Both the position numbers and the translations under genes were made by a program. A stretch of DNA of 64,000 nt, taken from positions 42,286,930 through 42,350,929 of the forward strand of contig CM056588.1 of the NCBI GenBank assembly GCA_029721435.1, given 5' to 3'. Numbering within the stretch: position 1 is the first letter of the stretch; each line of letters opens with the position of its first letter. Shown here in pieces: positions 45,192 to 57,356 of the stretch. This DNA comes from Gymnothorax reevesii. Its lineage: Eukaryota > Chordata > Actinopteri > Anguilliformes > Muraenidae. Under the pieces are notes generated by a model. That model made no database searches and had not been told where the DNA came from. It saw only the letters and a list, made by a program, of their open reading frames with translations.

Positions 45192-48120
45192 GAGTGAGAC
45201 AGAGTGACAGATGGTTCGAGAGAGATTTTGACGTTGATGCCCCTTGTTAAAAACATTGTAGTCAATTTATTGAGCCAGGATAACATTTAAAGCCAGTAAT
45301 GAAATCATATAGCAACCAAATCAAACAGTTTGAACACCCAGTGTAAAAAAAAAACCACAAAGAGCACAAGTCATCTTCAGAGTTTGAGTGAGTTGACTTC
45401 ACCTCTGGCCCACACTGCTGCCTCTGTCCCACCCCTGTGCTCTACTTCCCTGTTACTCTATGATGTACATAACAGCCCCATGCAACAGTTACACAGACTG
45501 AAACCCAAAATTCCCAAATGCTTCACAATACTAATATTTGAGTGAAATGAGAGCGAGGAACAGAGAGGAATGGAGATACTCTCAGCTCCCCCACTGTCCT
45601 GGTTTATTCCCCAGATTGACGCAGGCAGCTGAAATGTGTAGCATCCCAGACCTACCTGGTTAGTCAGACCGAATTGGACACCCAAGTGACCTTTAGCTCC
45701 GCCCCCTTTACTACGACAACAACAGTAACCTCACTCCTCTCTCTCTCTCTTTCACACACTCTCTCTGCTTCTGTTTTTATCGTGGGCTCTGTTTTCTGGT
45801 GAGGTTAGCTTTTAGTAACACAAGGGGTGACAGCTGTGATCCCCAGGTTCCTCAAAACCCCCCAGCTCCTGTGATGAATGACCACATCGTACAGAGCAAA
45901 GACACCCCCCCCGACCCCCCCCCCCCCCCCCCCCCTTGAGCGTCAGGTCTCTGTGTGTAATCAGAAAACAATTATATTAAAAATGAATCTTTTTGTGTTT
46001 TAAATGTTTATTAATTCAATACAAATGTAAGGAGGTATCTGTAATGGAAGTCAATTAAGTGTGTTGTTCAAAGTAATTCTGCTGCTTCTTGATCATTCCT
46101 CAAGTTACAATAAATATGAGAGTCATAATTCAGGTGCTCGAGAATGATGCTTTCATCAGCGCATATTGGTAATGGTTGCCATGAAAATGTGAAAATATTA
46201 GCTTGGGTGCCAGCGGTGATGTTGGAGGGCGGTGGTCCACGGCCTGTGCATGCAGATGTTTATTAGTACCGATTATAAAAACTGGAAAAAACGTGTATGA
46301 ATGCATCTATGGAAAGCTAAATTTGGTACTTGTTTGAAAACCCGCCAGCTTGTCCTTTTTTTCTGGAGACTTTCAGTCTTGGAAGTGCGAATAGGCACAT
46401 AAAAAGAGCTGTTATTCGCGTGTAAAAATAGATGCAGGGACTTGTGTGTCCTGCCTTGCATTTCTGTTGGGTGGCTGCTGTTGGCCTGGCTTCAGTGAGC
46501 AGCTGAAACATCTCGGTTTGCTTTATAAGCCACCGTGAAGACCAGTGTTTTTATAACCAGTCAAAATCTCCTCGTGTTTCCGTTACACGTGATCTGAGAG
46601 CTGGTGACTTGCGTAAATTGTGTTTTTATGACCCGGGGAAGTCAGGATCTGCCATGAGATTTATTTTGACTTTCTACATTTCCAGCTTGGTTATTACCAA
46701 CTGTAACCTGCTCAACCAATTTTAGTTGGTGCAATTGATTTGTTTTTGATTTTTTCCAAACTTCCATTCTACCATTACTTTACACCCTGCTGTGTGGGGA
46801 GTGTGGGCTTTCCTTCAAGAGCCTGGTTACCGCTGTGATTTATTCCCATTTAAGAGTTTGTTTTTGTCTCTGTTAGGGTGTTTTTCTTTTTTTTTTTTTT
46901 TACTCCACTGGGGAGTTTTTTTTTTCACTTCCTGGTCTTGCTAATTGGCAGTTCAGACCTGATCTTTTTACTATTTATTTACTCGCCAAAGCATCCTTCT
47001 GACAGTCTTGTGAGGTACATATACAGTAAAATTAATGTGGATGAATTGAGTTCATTTTGACTTTTTCTGGATCAGATGATCCTGGAGTCCGGACTAAGAA
47101 TGTGGAAGTCTGGGTGTAAAAAAGTGGTTTGGCTGCATGCATAAACAAGTCAGCTGATTCTTGGAACCCAGAATTTTTATTTCAAACCCCATTGCACCCT
47201 GTAAAATTGTGGCAATTTCTAGCAAGTGGACCAACTGATATCTCTGCTAAGTAAATAAAGTGAATTGAGCCCATTATGAATGGGAGGAATGTATGTAGCA
47301 TTGAGACTGACTCAGAGTGGAAACCCAAGGAGAGGAAATGAGACGAGCGAGATGCCAGACCGGCTCATTTAACTCATACAACTCTGATGGGGGTAGCCGC
47401 TGGCTAAGATAAACAGTTCATTCGATGAATAAAGCGACAAAGTTAATGCTAAAGCTAACAGTGTTGTTTAAAAAAGAATTTCCTTTGATTTAAGTTTAAA
47501 CCCATTTGAACTTCTGTGTGATGTTAGGTAATTACAGAAGGTTGGTGGGTTATGTTTGGCTGTGTTTGTGCTCTAATGAAAGAGGCACACGTGCAGGCCG
47601 GTCCTGTGAGAACACCACCGTTGTCCATCCTCTCTCGCTGACTCCCTTCAGATTCCACGGAACCCAGCTCCTGGAGAGCTGCAGGCCTCAACTGCTTTTT
47701 TTTTTTTTATCTTGAAGCTCCACCAATCAAATCAGTTCATAGACAGTAAGGCCTTTCATCTGAGAAGAATTGCCTGTGAATGCTTGTGTGGCAGGGGCAA
47801 TAGGAGCAGACGCCTGTACAACCCCATGGATAAGTTACTCTGCTTCACTTCTGTAGTTTTGTCACAAAATGTATTGGGCCGTAATGTGACCCAAGATGCA
47901 CTAGTCCTGGTCGGTGTGGGGATGCACGAGTAATGAGCAGGAAGACAAATATCAAGCTTGAGCTCTAATTTGTCCAGGCTAGAGAGTGTAGATTTTTGCA
48001 GCTGATCAGCACTGAATTGAGAATCATGAATTTGGCCTTAGTAAGCAACTGTAGTGCTTTGCCTCTTTTGAAAGTTCTTGAGATCGAGTGGCCATAGCTT
48101 TGTTTTTCAAGTGAATGTAA
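44435..48120 (+). other. Intronic sequence without recognised genes; simple repeats
   Basis: Contains a (GA)n run at 45152-45189 and an uninterrupted C run of 21 at 45915-45935. The block 44800-45130 is GC-richer with overlapping minus-strand frames of 109-119 codons that match nothing I recognise and have no supporting splice context. No mobile element was identified. Confidence 0.5.
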
Positions 48121-48124
48121 ATGG

Positions 48125-48300
48125 TTGGCAGGGTAACTGAATGGTTTGTTTCTCGTCAAGAACTTGCTGGTTCGATCCCTCGGTGGGGTTTTGGATTTTC
48201 ACTTGCATCTGGTGAGATGAAGTTCGGAAAAAAAAGTCTGCCATTGAACCCTTATGCAAAACCCTAAACCTCAAAACTGCTGCATTCACTCTGTACTGAC
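48125..48300 (+). mobile_element. Possible tRNA-derived SINE fragment
   Basis: A good Pol III B box (GGTTCGATCCCTCGG at about 48169-48183) lies about 45 bp after a weak A-box-like TGGCAGGGTAACTGAATGG (48125). This is the layout of the tRNA-derived heads common in fish SINEs. The body is not identifiable. Confidence 0.4.
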
Positions 48301-51300
48301 TAAGAGATAACTTTTCTACCTGGTGTTTTCAGAGGGCATCTTTGAATGAGAGAAACCTGTCATCACTTGAACCTCCTTGGTTAAATAAAAATTAAAAAGT
48401 GTTGCGATTTCATTTTTCTGTTCAAAGCAGAGTGGTAGAGTTACATTGGCCTGCTAAGTGTGCCAAAACAATATATGGCATTCTAACATTTGGATTTAAT
48501 TTCAACCCAAAGTTTAACACCAATTTTGACTAGATCCTGGCCCAGACTCTCTATGTAGGTGCCCCCCTCTCTGTTACTGTAACCATCGACCCCACCCAAT
48601 GACTCCTTCCCATCCATTTTCCATCTGTGTAGCCCTGCTTCCCCACAGGGAAGTCATTCTACTCCCTGGGCTCCAAGCCTGAGGTAGAGTAACCTCCCCA
48701 CCCCAAACAGCCGGCCTGCCTTGGGGAAGCCTGGGCTCTGACCTTGCAATGAGGCATGGGTCATGAACTTATGTACATTAACATACATACACAACCTCAT
48801 TCGTGCTCCTCTGGAGATTCACTGTACTTCAAGTATTTCAGATTTGTATCTTAAGAAGATAATGAGACACCTACCATTTTTAAAAACAAAAAACTACTGT
48901 CTCCTTGTGAAAGGATTGCTCGCTTAACCCCTTTGTGTAGATATAGACGCCGCATCCATAAATTCTGAAATTTAATTCCTAAATAATTCCGTAATTGAAT
49001 TTCCGAAAGTCTTTCTTCACGAAAATAATTTTCCCGAGTCTCTGTGACACAAATACTGAGTTATGAAGCCTAAATAGGCTCGTGCATAACAGGAAAAAAA
49101 TTAGCATTATTTGTATTTTTTGCAAAGGGGTTTTAAAGAAAAGCTTATTTAACAGTTCTGATAACGTATCAGTTATTCCAGGCCCTTGACAAAACAACCA
49201 TAGTTTTGGATTAAATCTCTGATTTGGAAATAATGAGTAATAAACTCTAAGCAACATCTTGCCTCAGAATGGATTGGAGCTCGTAATTTGATCCGCTTAA
49301 ACTTTTTACGTGCTGTAAACAAGCATTCATCACCTCAACAGTTCAATAAGGATTTTAAATGAACATGTCACACCAAACCACATCCAACTGTCCATCACAT
49401 TGCTGACCAGTTTGGTTTTTTTTTTATTTTTTATTTAAAGCAGGATTGTCGCATAGGTTTGCATATTCTCTTTTTATGAGCATAGTGTCTATTGTATTCA
49501 CAAAAAAGGAAAAGAAATCATTAGACATGAAAAGGAGGAACGAATAGGACAGCATAGTATTGGAGAGAAGAAATGACAGCATCGGCAGCAGTATTTGTTA
49601 TAAATAATTTGAACAGGGCTCTGGGGTATGTCTCATTCAAGGCTGCGGTGGGGGTTCTCCTGTTGTTGTTTTCACAGTTGTGTTGATAGGAGAACCTTAT
49701 GCTCCATGACTAACTCACATGGCTCATTTGAGCCAGTTGGGAGGTGTAGAGGCCAGTCCATACCCAGCGCTGTCCGTCAATGAAGAAGGGTAGGGGAGGG
49801 GGGTAAAGATTGAGGGAACACAGGTCAACCCACTCCGTGTTTCCTCAACTGCGCTTTCACAGACCGCAGTGTCAGTGTTGGGTGACAGGGGGGGTCATAT
49901 TTCTTCTCCCATTTCCTCCCCCCCAGGACTCCAGTGCAAAACGAGACCCCACTGTCCACCTGTTAGCTCATTAATAGCAATCAATGATTAATTATTAATG
50001 ATGCGAGGCACCCCAACATTTCTTTCCCATCACACAGGTCTACTTGCCCCAATTTTCTTCTTGTTTCTCTTCAGCCTGGAATGACAAAATGGCCACCAAA
50101 TATAACAATTTTTTTCTTTTGTCAAAAAAGAGGCCTTTAATTTCCCAGCCCCCCTCTCAAACATTACTTCTGCACTCTGGCTGATCGTATCTTCAAGCTA
50201 AGCGCCAAACGAAATGAGATGTTGCGACTACGACTGTGACCCTGGCAGGGGTTCCCGGGCTCCGTGATCTCAAGGGGCCATAAAATGGAGACACACATGA
50301 TTAAAACGGCTACCTGTGGACAGCTTTTTCCTTGCACACATGCCCTGTGGGCAGTCTGATTCACCTGAGTGGCCAGATTAGCCGTAGGCTCTGGCTGGCA
50401 GGTGGCTCTGTCCTACAGGCCTCAATAAAGCCTTTGTTTTGCACTGCGGGTTGTCTCCTGCTGTCTCTCTCCACAGTCTTAGTTCTGCCTTTGCCTTCCT
50501 ATTCCCTCTCTCCTTCTTGCAGTTTGCAAACATTGCTGTATTAGCATGGTAAACATGCACTTGTATGGCCAAAGCAGGTTGTTATGCATGTTATTGTTAT
50601 TTATTTTTATGTAAATTTAACCACAGTATTCACGTTGAGATTGAGATCTCTTATAAAGCACTTGTTAACCTTGGAAATGAGAGGACCATGTATAGGAGTG
50701 AAAAATATACTGTGTAATTCAGTACTGTAGCGTTGTAACATTCAAAACTGTTGAACTGTAACAATTAACTGTAAATAGGATAACTCAGATATACTTGTGG
50801 TTTTTGAGGTTCCCTTTGTAGTGTTGCTATGTCAGTGCTTTTGTGTAACGCTGGAAGAAAGCCTGTTTTAACAATCATTTTAGTCTCCAAGTGAGACTGT
50901 CACAGTCAAAAAAATTATGAACATGTGACTGATGTTTTTTTCATGTTTTTAGTGAAATACAAGTAGTTACAATTTACCTCATTAACTTCAAATGACTTAA
51001 GGTAAGATGCATAGTGAGAAGTCAAAAAAGTTACTTCAGAGTAGTGCACGGCCTAAATCTTGACTAATTATTTACATTTTGAAATATGAAATTTTGCCAT
51101 TTTCACCGTGCAAGGTGGCTATTTTAATCAGTTTAAAATTTTGATTTTTTTTTGTGAAATGAAAGGTGTTTCCATTTCTTTTTTCGTCTACAGCTGCATG
51201 AAATTTTTGCATCTTCGAAACTGTTTGGCAGTGTGAATGCACACGTACTTTTAAGTACTTTTCCATCTCAAGTTGAAAATATCACCTTGCATGAAGAAGT

Positions 51301-51970
51301 TTAAAATATTTGTTGGTTGGTGAAATTTTTATTTTCTGTTGGCAAATCTTGGCATCAAACTTTCTGGCTCTTCATGGCACCAGATTAATGCATTTTGCTG
51401 AAAGGTAGCAGAAGTAAGGTTTGAAGTCAGAAGATAAGCTGCATATTAGCCTCATCTGCTCTCTGACGAACAGACGGGAGGAAGAGGACACTTTCAGGTT
51501 TTACGGCTTCTTGCTTTTTTGTCTCTCTGATCCATTTCTCACATTCTCTGGCTTTACATTGTCCTTCTGTAAGTGAACCGTGTTACCGTCCAATCTGTCC
51601 TCTACTCCCAGCGATAAGGGCTCCGAGGGAGTAACGGCGGTCGGTCGTTTCTTGGCGCCTGTGGCTCAGGGGAGTGACTGGTAGAGGATAAGAAACAGAC
51701 AGAGGGTCAAACCAGCCCTGCAGGGGGTCAAACAAAGCTTGGAGAGGCTTTGGTGAGAGATGTGTGAAATCTGGGAGAGTTAGAGAGCAGAAACACACTC
51801 ATTTAATCCCTTAAATGCATCTCCTGAGAGCCCTTAAGGGTGTTTAGACAGCTTTACCTGTGTCTCTGAGGAGGAGCCCGGTAGCATCTCTCAAGTTGCC
51901 GTGGAGATTGGACAGGTATTGTTCTGTGTGTATTCCACATATGCATTTTATGCAGCTTGTATGTGTTTGT
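48300..51970 (+). other. Intronic sequence, nothing recognised
   Basis: No gene, RNA or clear repeat seen. GC-richer, seemingly unique blocks occur at about 48530-48760 and 49640-50030; the latter includes TTAATAGCAATCAATGATTA with an adjoining ATTATTAATGATG, rich in homeodomain-type ATTA cores. These are possible regulatory elements only. Confidence 0.4.
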
Positions 51971-51974
51971 TCCA

Positions 51975-52195
51975 AGTTTTGTGTGTGTGTGTGTGTATGC
52001 GCGTGCATGTGTGTGTTCTGTATGCGTGTGTGTGTAGTCGTGTGTTTGTGCTTTTGTGTAAGTGTTTGCGTGTGTGTGTTTGAGTGTGTTGGTGAGATTG
52101 TATGTGGGTATGTGCTGTATGTGTGTGTTTGTGTAGGGGTACGTGTGTGTGTACGTGCATGCGAGTGCATGATTTTGTGTGTGTGCGTGTGTGGG
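51975..52195 (+). repeat. TG-rich imperfect microsatellite
   Basis: (TG)n blocks interrupted by TATG, CGTG and TTTG words. A second, shorter (TG)n lies at 52459-52478. Low-complexity frames only. Confidence 0.85.
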
Positions 52196-53289
52196 TCAAT
52201 GACAAATATGCCTTTTAAAATTTTTTTCTAAATAAAAAAAATATAATGCTAACTTGCTCGGACGGTTGCGCCACCTGACATTTTGAGGGTTTGAGATGGC
52301 AAAACATAAAATATATATCATTTTTATGATGAAACTGAAAATTTGTTCAAATTAAACAGGTTTAATAGAATAAAATGATGCTTATTATGAATCATTTAAA
52401 ATTATTAATTTTATTTTTAAGTAGTGTACTCGGACAATGTCACATCATTGACCCTTATGTGTGTGTGTGTGTGTGTAGTGCATACCTCGTTACAGCTCTG
52501 GGGGTGTTTTAACAGCAGGGTGAGTGAGGTAATGTTGTTGGTGTCAGCTGGTTTCTGCAGTATTACTTGCAGTGAAGACCCCCACAGTCCAAACTGCATT
52601 GCATGCTGGGAGCCGGACAGCTGGTGGCTAACGGAGTCCCGGCTGCAGGGTGGCTGGGAAAGCCCATCGCCACGGAAACTCAGGAAGGCATTGCATCTGC
52701 CGCTAGCCGTCTTCCTCCACTACCCCCCCCCCCCCGCATATTGTCGTCAGCTGAGGACTGGCAGAGGACAGCTGGTCAGTGCGGCTTTGTCCCCAAACTC
52801 GCATCCCCCTAACACTACCCACCTACACCCCCAAAATGCAGCCACCAGCTCTAGTACATGGAATCCAGGGGACTGAGAGGTGAGCCTGCAGTTATAGTCA
52901 TCACTCCTCCTCTGACAAAACCGCCTTCCCCCTCTCATATGAACTCATACACATACTGCACTACTCCAGTACAGCTCTAGGGGGCGCTGTATGGGCTCTG
53001 TCTGACCTGACCCTGACTGGCCATGGTGATGTCACTCAGTAGTAAATCGCCGACTGTGCGGACTTCTTTAGACTTACGTGCCGTCATCACACTGTACATT
53101 CTTTATCAGCAATTAAATTCACATAAAGATGTGGAATAATGTGTGATTTTACTGTTTGCATTATAGTGGTGGGGAGTTTACTTTTCAAAACTCCTTTTTG
53201 CTTTTATTTGCATTTTCCAAGATGTGCCGGCTTTTATTTGGAGTTTGGGCCGTAAAAGCAGAAACCTTCTGCCTTATTTAGGGCTTGAA

Positions 53290-54190
53290 ATGTTGGTGCG
53301 TTCCTGTGGTTAGATTGAGCCTTCCCAAGTGCCAAATCTCTACCACTCAGAAACTCATTTTTATTAGCTCAGTTGATTCGTTGGACCAAAGGGAGCCGAT
53401 GCGATCACATGGCGGCATCGTTTGTTCGATCAACTTGAAATTTTGCATCCTCCATGCTAGTCAGGGTTGCGATGAAAAACTGTAAGAACAAATTGATGAA
53501 TGAAACGACCCGGCCAACATCAGCCAATCAATTTAAGTTGCCTTTATACTCACTTTGGCACCTGTCATCATTTTTATTAAAATAACTTTTATTGGCCATA
53601 TGGTGGTGCTAATGAAAGACACATTGTACCTTGGGCAATAACTTCTAAACTATAGGTCGAAGAAACAAAATTATTTTATTTTTAGATTCTGTGGGTCAAG
53701 AGCAATCAATCCATACCTATTTTTGTATTCAAAAACGTTTCGCCATTTTGAATTGTTTGTGAACCCTTGATTTTTTGTCTCCTCCTAAGCAGTGAGATGA
53801 AGTCATAAAAAATTTAAGGGCATGGCCTATATTGATATAAAGACCTGTATCTCTGTAATGCAATATCCAATCTTCACCAAACACACCGACAACTTCTTCA
53901 CACCGAGATTTGGTTTGAATCCGTTTGTAGGTAGCCCTAAAGCAAACAAATGGTCATAACTCTTTAATTGTGCGAGCAACTTTACATTTTGCATGCTTCA
54001 TCATTGTGAAGGTTGGCATGAAGTTGTGGAAGAACAAAGTGATAGTTTAAACAAGATGGCTGACATCAGCCAATCAGAGAGAGGTACAGCAAAATTGATT
54101 CCAACTGGCCAATATGTGGGGCTGTAGTAAGAAAAACAGTGTAAAATTTGTTTTCAACCATTTGACTCAATGGTTCTACAACGTAATTTT
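53290..54190. repeat. Diverged interspersed repeat, family not named
   Basis: Contains recurring phrases: TTTGCATCCTCCATGCTAG and ATTTTGCATGCTTCATCATT, CCAACATCAGCCAATCA and CTGACATCAGCCAATCA, ATGAAAAACTGTAAGAACAA and ATGAAGTTGTGGAAGAACAA. Two similar segments lie about 550 bp apart. Such phrases occur in dispersed fish repeats; I cannot assign a class. Confidence 0.5.
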
Positions 54191-54458
54191 GCATCTCTAG
54201 ATGAGGTTCAAATAGTTTTTCCAATGAGAAAATAAATCTTTAAATATCTGGCTGCTGTTTGTCAACCAGATAACAGCTGCCATTTCTAAGACATGGCAGT
54301 GACTAATCAACGTGAAATATACATGGCAAGGTATATCATGCACAGTTACGTGCAATGAACTGGAAATTGTTTGAAAACCGTATGCAATTTGTCTCATCTC
54401 TGCTTCAAAAATGATGATTATTTCATGTTGCTTGAACTCCATAGTTACCGTGTGTAGT

Positions 54459-54784
54459 TGTCGTGGTTTGGTCCCGCTGGATGCAACCTGCAATCCGGCG
54501 GGCACTGGGACCATGAACCCAAAAGGAGAGGAAGGGACCCACTTGGACAGGCTGAAATAAAAATAGCAAAGGTTTAATAAATATATTTAAAGAACCAAAA
54601 ACAGGGGAGGAGCAGCACCACACGGCAGGGATGAAAACTAGAATGCAGCTGCAACTGCCTACTGGCAGCTGCAGTGCTTAAATAAGCTGCCTTCACCTCC
54701 ACCTCAACGAGCCACACCTGTTGCCCGTTGAAGTGGAGGTGAAGACAGCAGGAGGGGGAGGGACTGCAAGGCAAAACCATTACA
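54459..54784 (-). mobile_element. Solo LTR of an LTR retroelement, with 5-bp target duplication
   Basis: The 326-bp segment begins TG and ends CA on either strand (minus strand TGTAATGGTTTTGCC ... CCACGACA). It is flanked by a perfect 5-bp direct repeat GTAGT (54454-54458 and 54785-54789). On the minus strand it has a TATA-like TTATTTAAGC near 54685 and TATTTATTAAACC, then a terminal region. A 19-bp inverted pair (CTTCACCTCCAC ... GTGGAGGTGAAG, 54688-54742) lies in the U3-like part. There is no internal region or second LTR, as expected after LTR-LTR recombination. Gypsy-type or retrovirus-like origin cannot be decided. Confidence 0.85.
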
Positions 54785-54792
54785 GTAGTTGT

Positions 54793-55045
54793 ATGAAGAG
54801 TTTGTTTCCAAAACGCAATATGTCCATTTTACTCATTGTGAGTAAATCAGCCATTTCTATGTTGGCGCCTATTGCATTTTATAGAAAAACACAAACTATG
54901 ACCATGAAAAAATACACCTTATAGTATGAATTTCTAAAAATTGGTTTTTGCACCATGTGTAAGAAGCACAGGGCTATTGCTCAATGGTATTATCTCAATT
55001 TTTGTAATTTTGGCACTTACTGCGTTTTGGAAACAAACTCTTCAT
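54793..55045. mobile_element. MITE with perfect 25-bp inverted ends
   Basis: ATGAAGAGTTTGTTTCCAAA plus ACGCA at 54793-54817 is perfectly inverted at 55021-55045. Length 253 bp; the interior includes TATGTTGGCGCCTATTGC. The solo LTR's right target repeat ends 3 bp before this element, so the retroelement inserted right beside it. An AT-rich simple stretch follows (55046-55085). Confidence 0.9.
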
Positions 55046-55749
55046 GTGTATATATATATGTAATTATTATTATAATAATTTTTCCTACATTAGATTTAAT
55101 TACAAAAGGTGTCTTCATTGTCCCAGTGGTGGACCAAAGCATAAAAAATACTACCACTTGTTAGCTTAAATAACACTAAAGCTTGAAATAAACCAAGCAA
55201 GCTAAAGTGCCTATGGCAGTATTTTTTTTACTTTTGCTTGTCTAAAATTCTGCATATTCGCTCTAGATTAGACACCATCTCATTAAATGCTGCCAGGACC
55301 AAAAGTATTTGACTGTAATTCCTATGTGTCTCACTTTATCTGTTGGAAATTTGCTGAAATAAAATTTGATTGTCACTGCTTTTACCCTCTTCATTTGAGG
55401 GTGGGTTTGTATCTATTTTGTATTAACCATGTTAGAGTTACTCCCATGTAATTTTGTGTCACTGTCTAAATGCTCAATCGTAATACCAAATGACTGCACC
55501 CTCACAATTCAGAACAAACAAGTTCAATGCCAGTTCAATTGCTGTTTGAGCAGTATTGGTGTTTGCAGCCCTCTCAATTTCTGGAGAACCGCTCAGCCAC
55601 CCAACTTCAAACTCAGTTCTCTTCCTCCTTCGGTCTTCAGCAAAACACCCGCCAAGTTTGAAGGTGATTGGATGAATGGTTCTCAAGATATGCAGAAGAC
55701 ACACATACCTACACATATTCACCGACAAACATTCCTAGTATGATTGTAA

Positions 55750-57320
55750 TGATGATTAAACTAAGTCTGAGTGCCCCCAAACTCCCCCTGCTCTGCTGGG
55801 AATGCTGTAATGATTTAGGGAGGTTGAGTTGTTCCCTGTGCTCTTACCCGGCTCCTTGGAAACGGGTGGATGGACTCAATTAGCTGAAAAACCTCCAGAG
55901 GAAAAAGCTTGCCAAGAAACGGAAGAATAAAGCAGCCTGTATACTGTTAAAAAAATAAGTTTTGCTAATTGCTGTTGGATGAGCTGGGAGCTCAGACGGA
56001 CTCCAGGTGAGGGGTGCGGAGCTAAAAGCGGGGTGGTTGAGGAGGTGTTTAGGTATTCAACAAAGTCAGCTGCTGTACCAATGGGAGGGTTAAAGGGCAG
56101 CTCTGTGTGGCTACCACTGCTTCCTGCAACACCGAATACCAAAGGGCTGCACAGATCTTGTGGTAAATGCATTTTTGGCTTTTGAGCAAATTTAATTTTC
56201 TCCCAGGGATTTTATTGCTGTCTGTCCGGTACCCACATCTTACACAATACATGACATATTGCATTTATCTATGGGCTCTGTGCAAACTGTGCTCTCTCTG
56301 CTAATACCTTTAAAATACTTATAGTTTTTATAAATATATTTTTTCAACATTTGAAGTTGGTGTTCAAGTACTTTGTGGCCCCTTCAATGATGGATGATGG
56401 GTTTCAAATCAGTACAATGTGCAGTTGAGTGCATTCTAATCAATTTGGCTTAATGTGGATAATTTGGTTGGGTAATAATAACCAGGTTTAAATGAGCTGG
56501 TGCCGGTTAGTGGGGGAGGAGAGGAGGTACCGAGAGGGTGGGTGTATGGGGGGGAGCAGTGCAGTGAAGTGGTGATTTGAACTCCTCGCCTCTTTGTCTG
56601 GTGTAGAATTATATCTTTGCGGGGGTCGGGACTCTGTCTGTGTTAATTGACATGAACTCTGCCCAAATTGGAGCTTTTTTATGGCAGTGTTGTCTGGAGA
56701 AAGGAGTGGCGGAGGGCAGGGACCGAAGCTGTTTGTTGATTTGGGGTTCTACTGCAGTGCTGAAAAATACCATTAATACTATTTTAATTAACTATTTGTC
56801 TCTGTGTGACTTTTGAAGATCCAGTGCTCCCTCACAGGAACCATATTTTCTTGTCCCAATGGCAGAACTGGGGCTGATCTGTTTAAGGATTTTGCACAAC
56901 AGCCAGTGTACAAAGGCCAAGAGACACGACCAGGGCAGTTTGTCACTTTATGACTGGAATGGCGCACCGTCATGTGAACTTTTCATAATTTCACTTAAAG
57001 GTGACTCAAGTTTTAGTTTTTAGTTCGCAGGTTCAGTATAAGTTTATGGCCCGAAGGATGATGGCTTTTTGACTGGTGAAGTTCAAATATCAATGAAATA
57101 AAATGGTAGCTCATCTAGGGGACTGTGTGCTGTTCTTTTCCCCTACTTTCTTCTGTCTGATTGGCTGATCTCTTTTTTTAATTAATTTCTTTCTATCAAA
57201 AGTGAAGTCAGAAGATTTTCGAGATGATACAAAAATAGATTTTTCCCTCCTTCAGGGAACCTCACTCCCGCTGCAACCTATACTGCCTCTAGAAATGAAA
57301 TTCAAAGAAAGTGCAAATAT
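55750..57320 (+). other. Intronic sequence, nothing recognised
   Basis: No gene or clear element. The preceding 55560-55740 contains GCCAAGTTTGAAGGTGATTG and ATGGTTCTCAAGATATGC, phrases of a dispersed fish repeat. Open frames up to about 100 codons near 55876-56172 show no family signature. Confidence 0.45.
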
Positions 57321-57321
57321 T

Positions 57322-57346
57322 ATGGATGGATGGATGGATGGATAGA
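57322..57346. repeat. (GGAT)n microsatellite
   Basis: Five GGAT units then GATA/GATG, directly before the Tc1 element. Confidence 0.9.
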
Positions 57347-57356
57347 TGATTATTTA

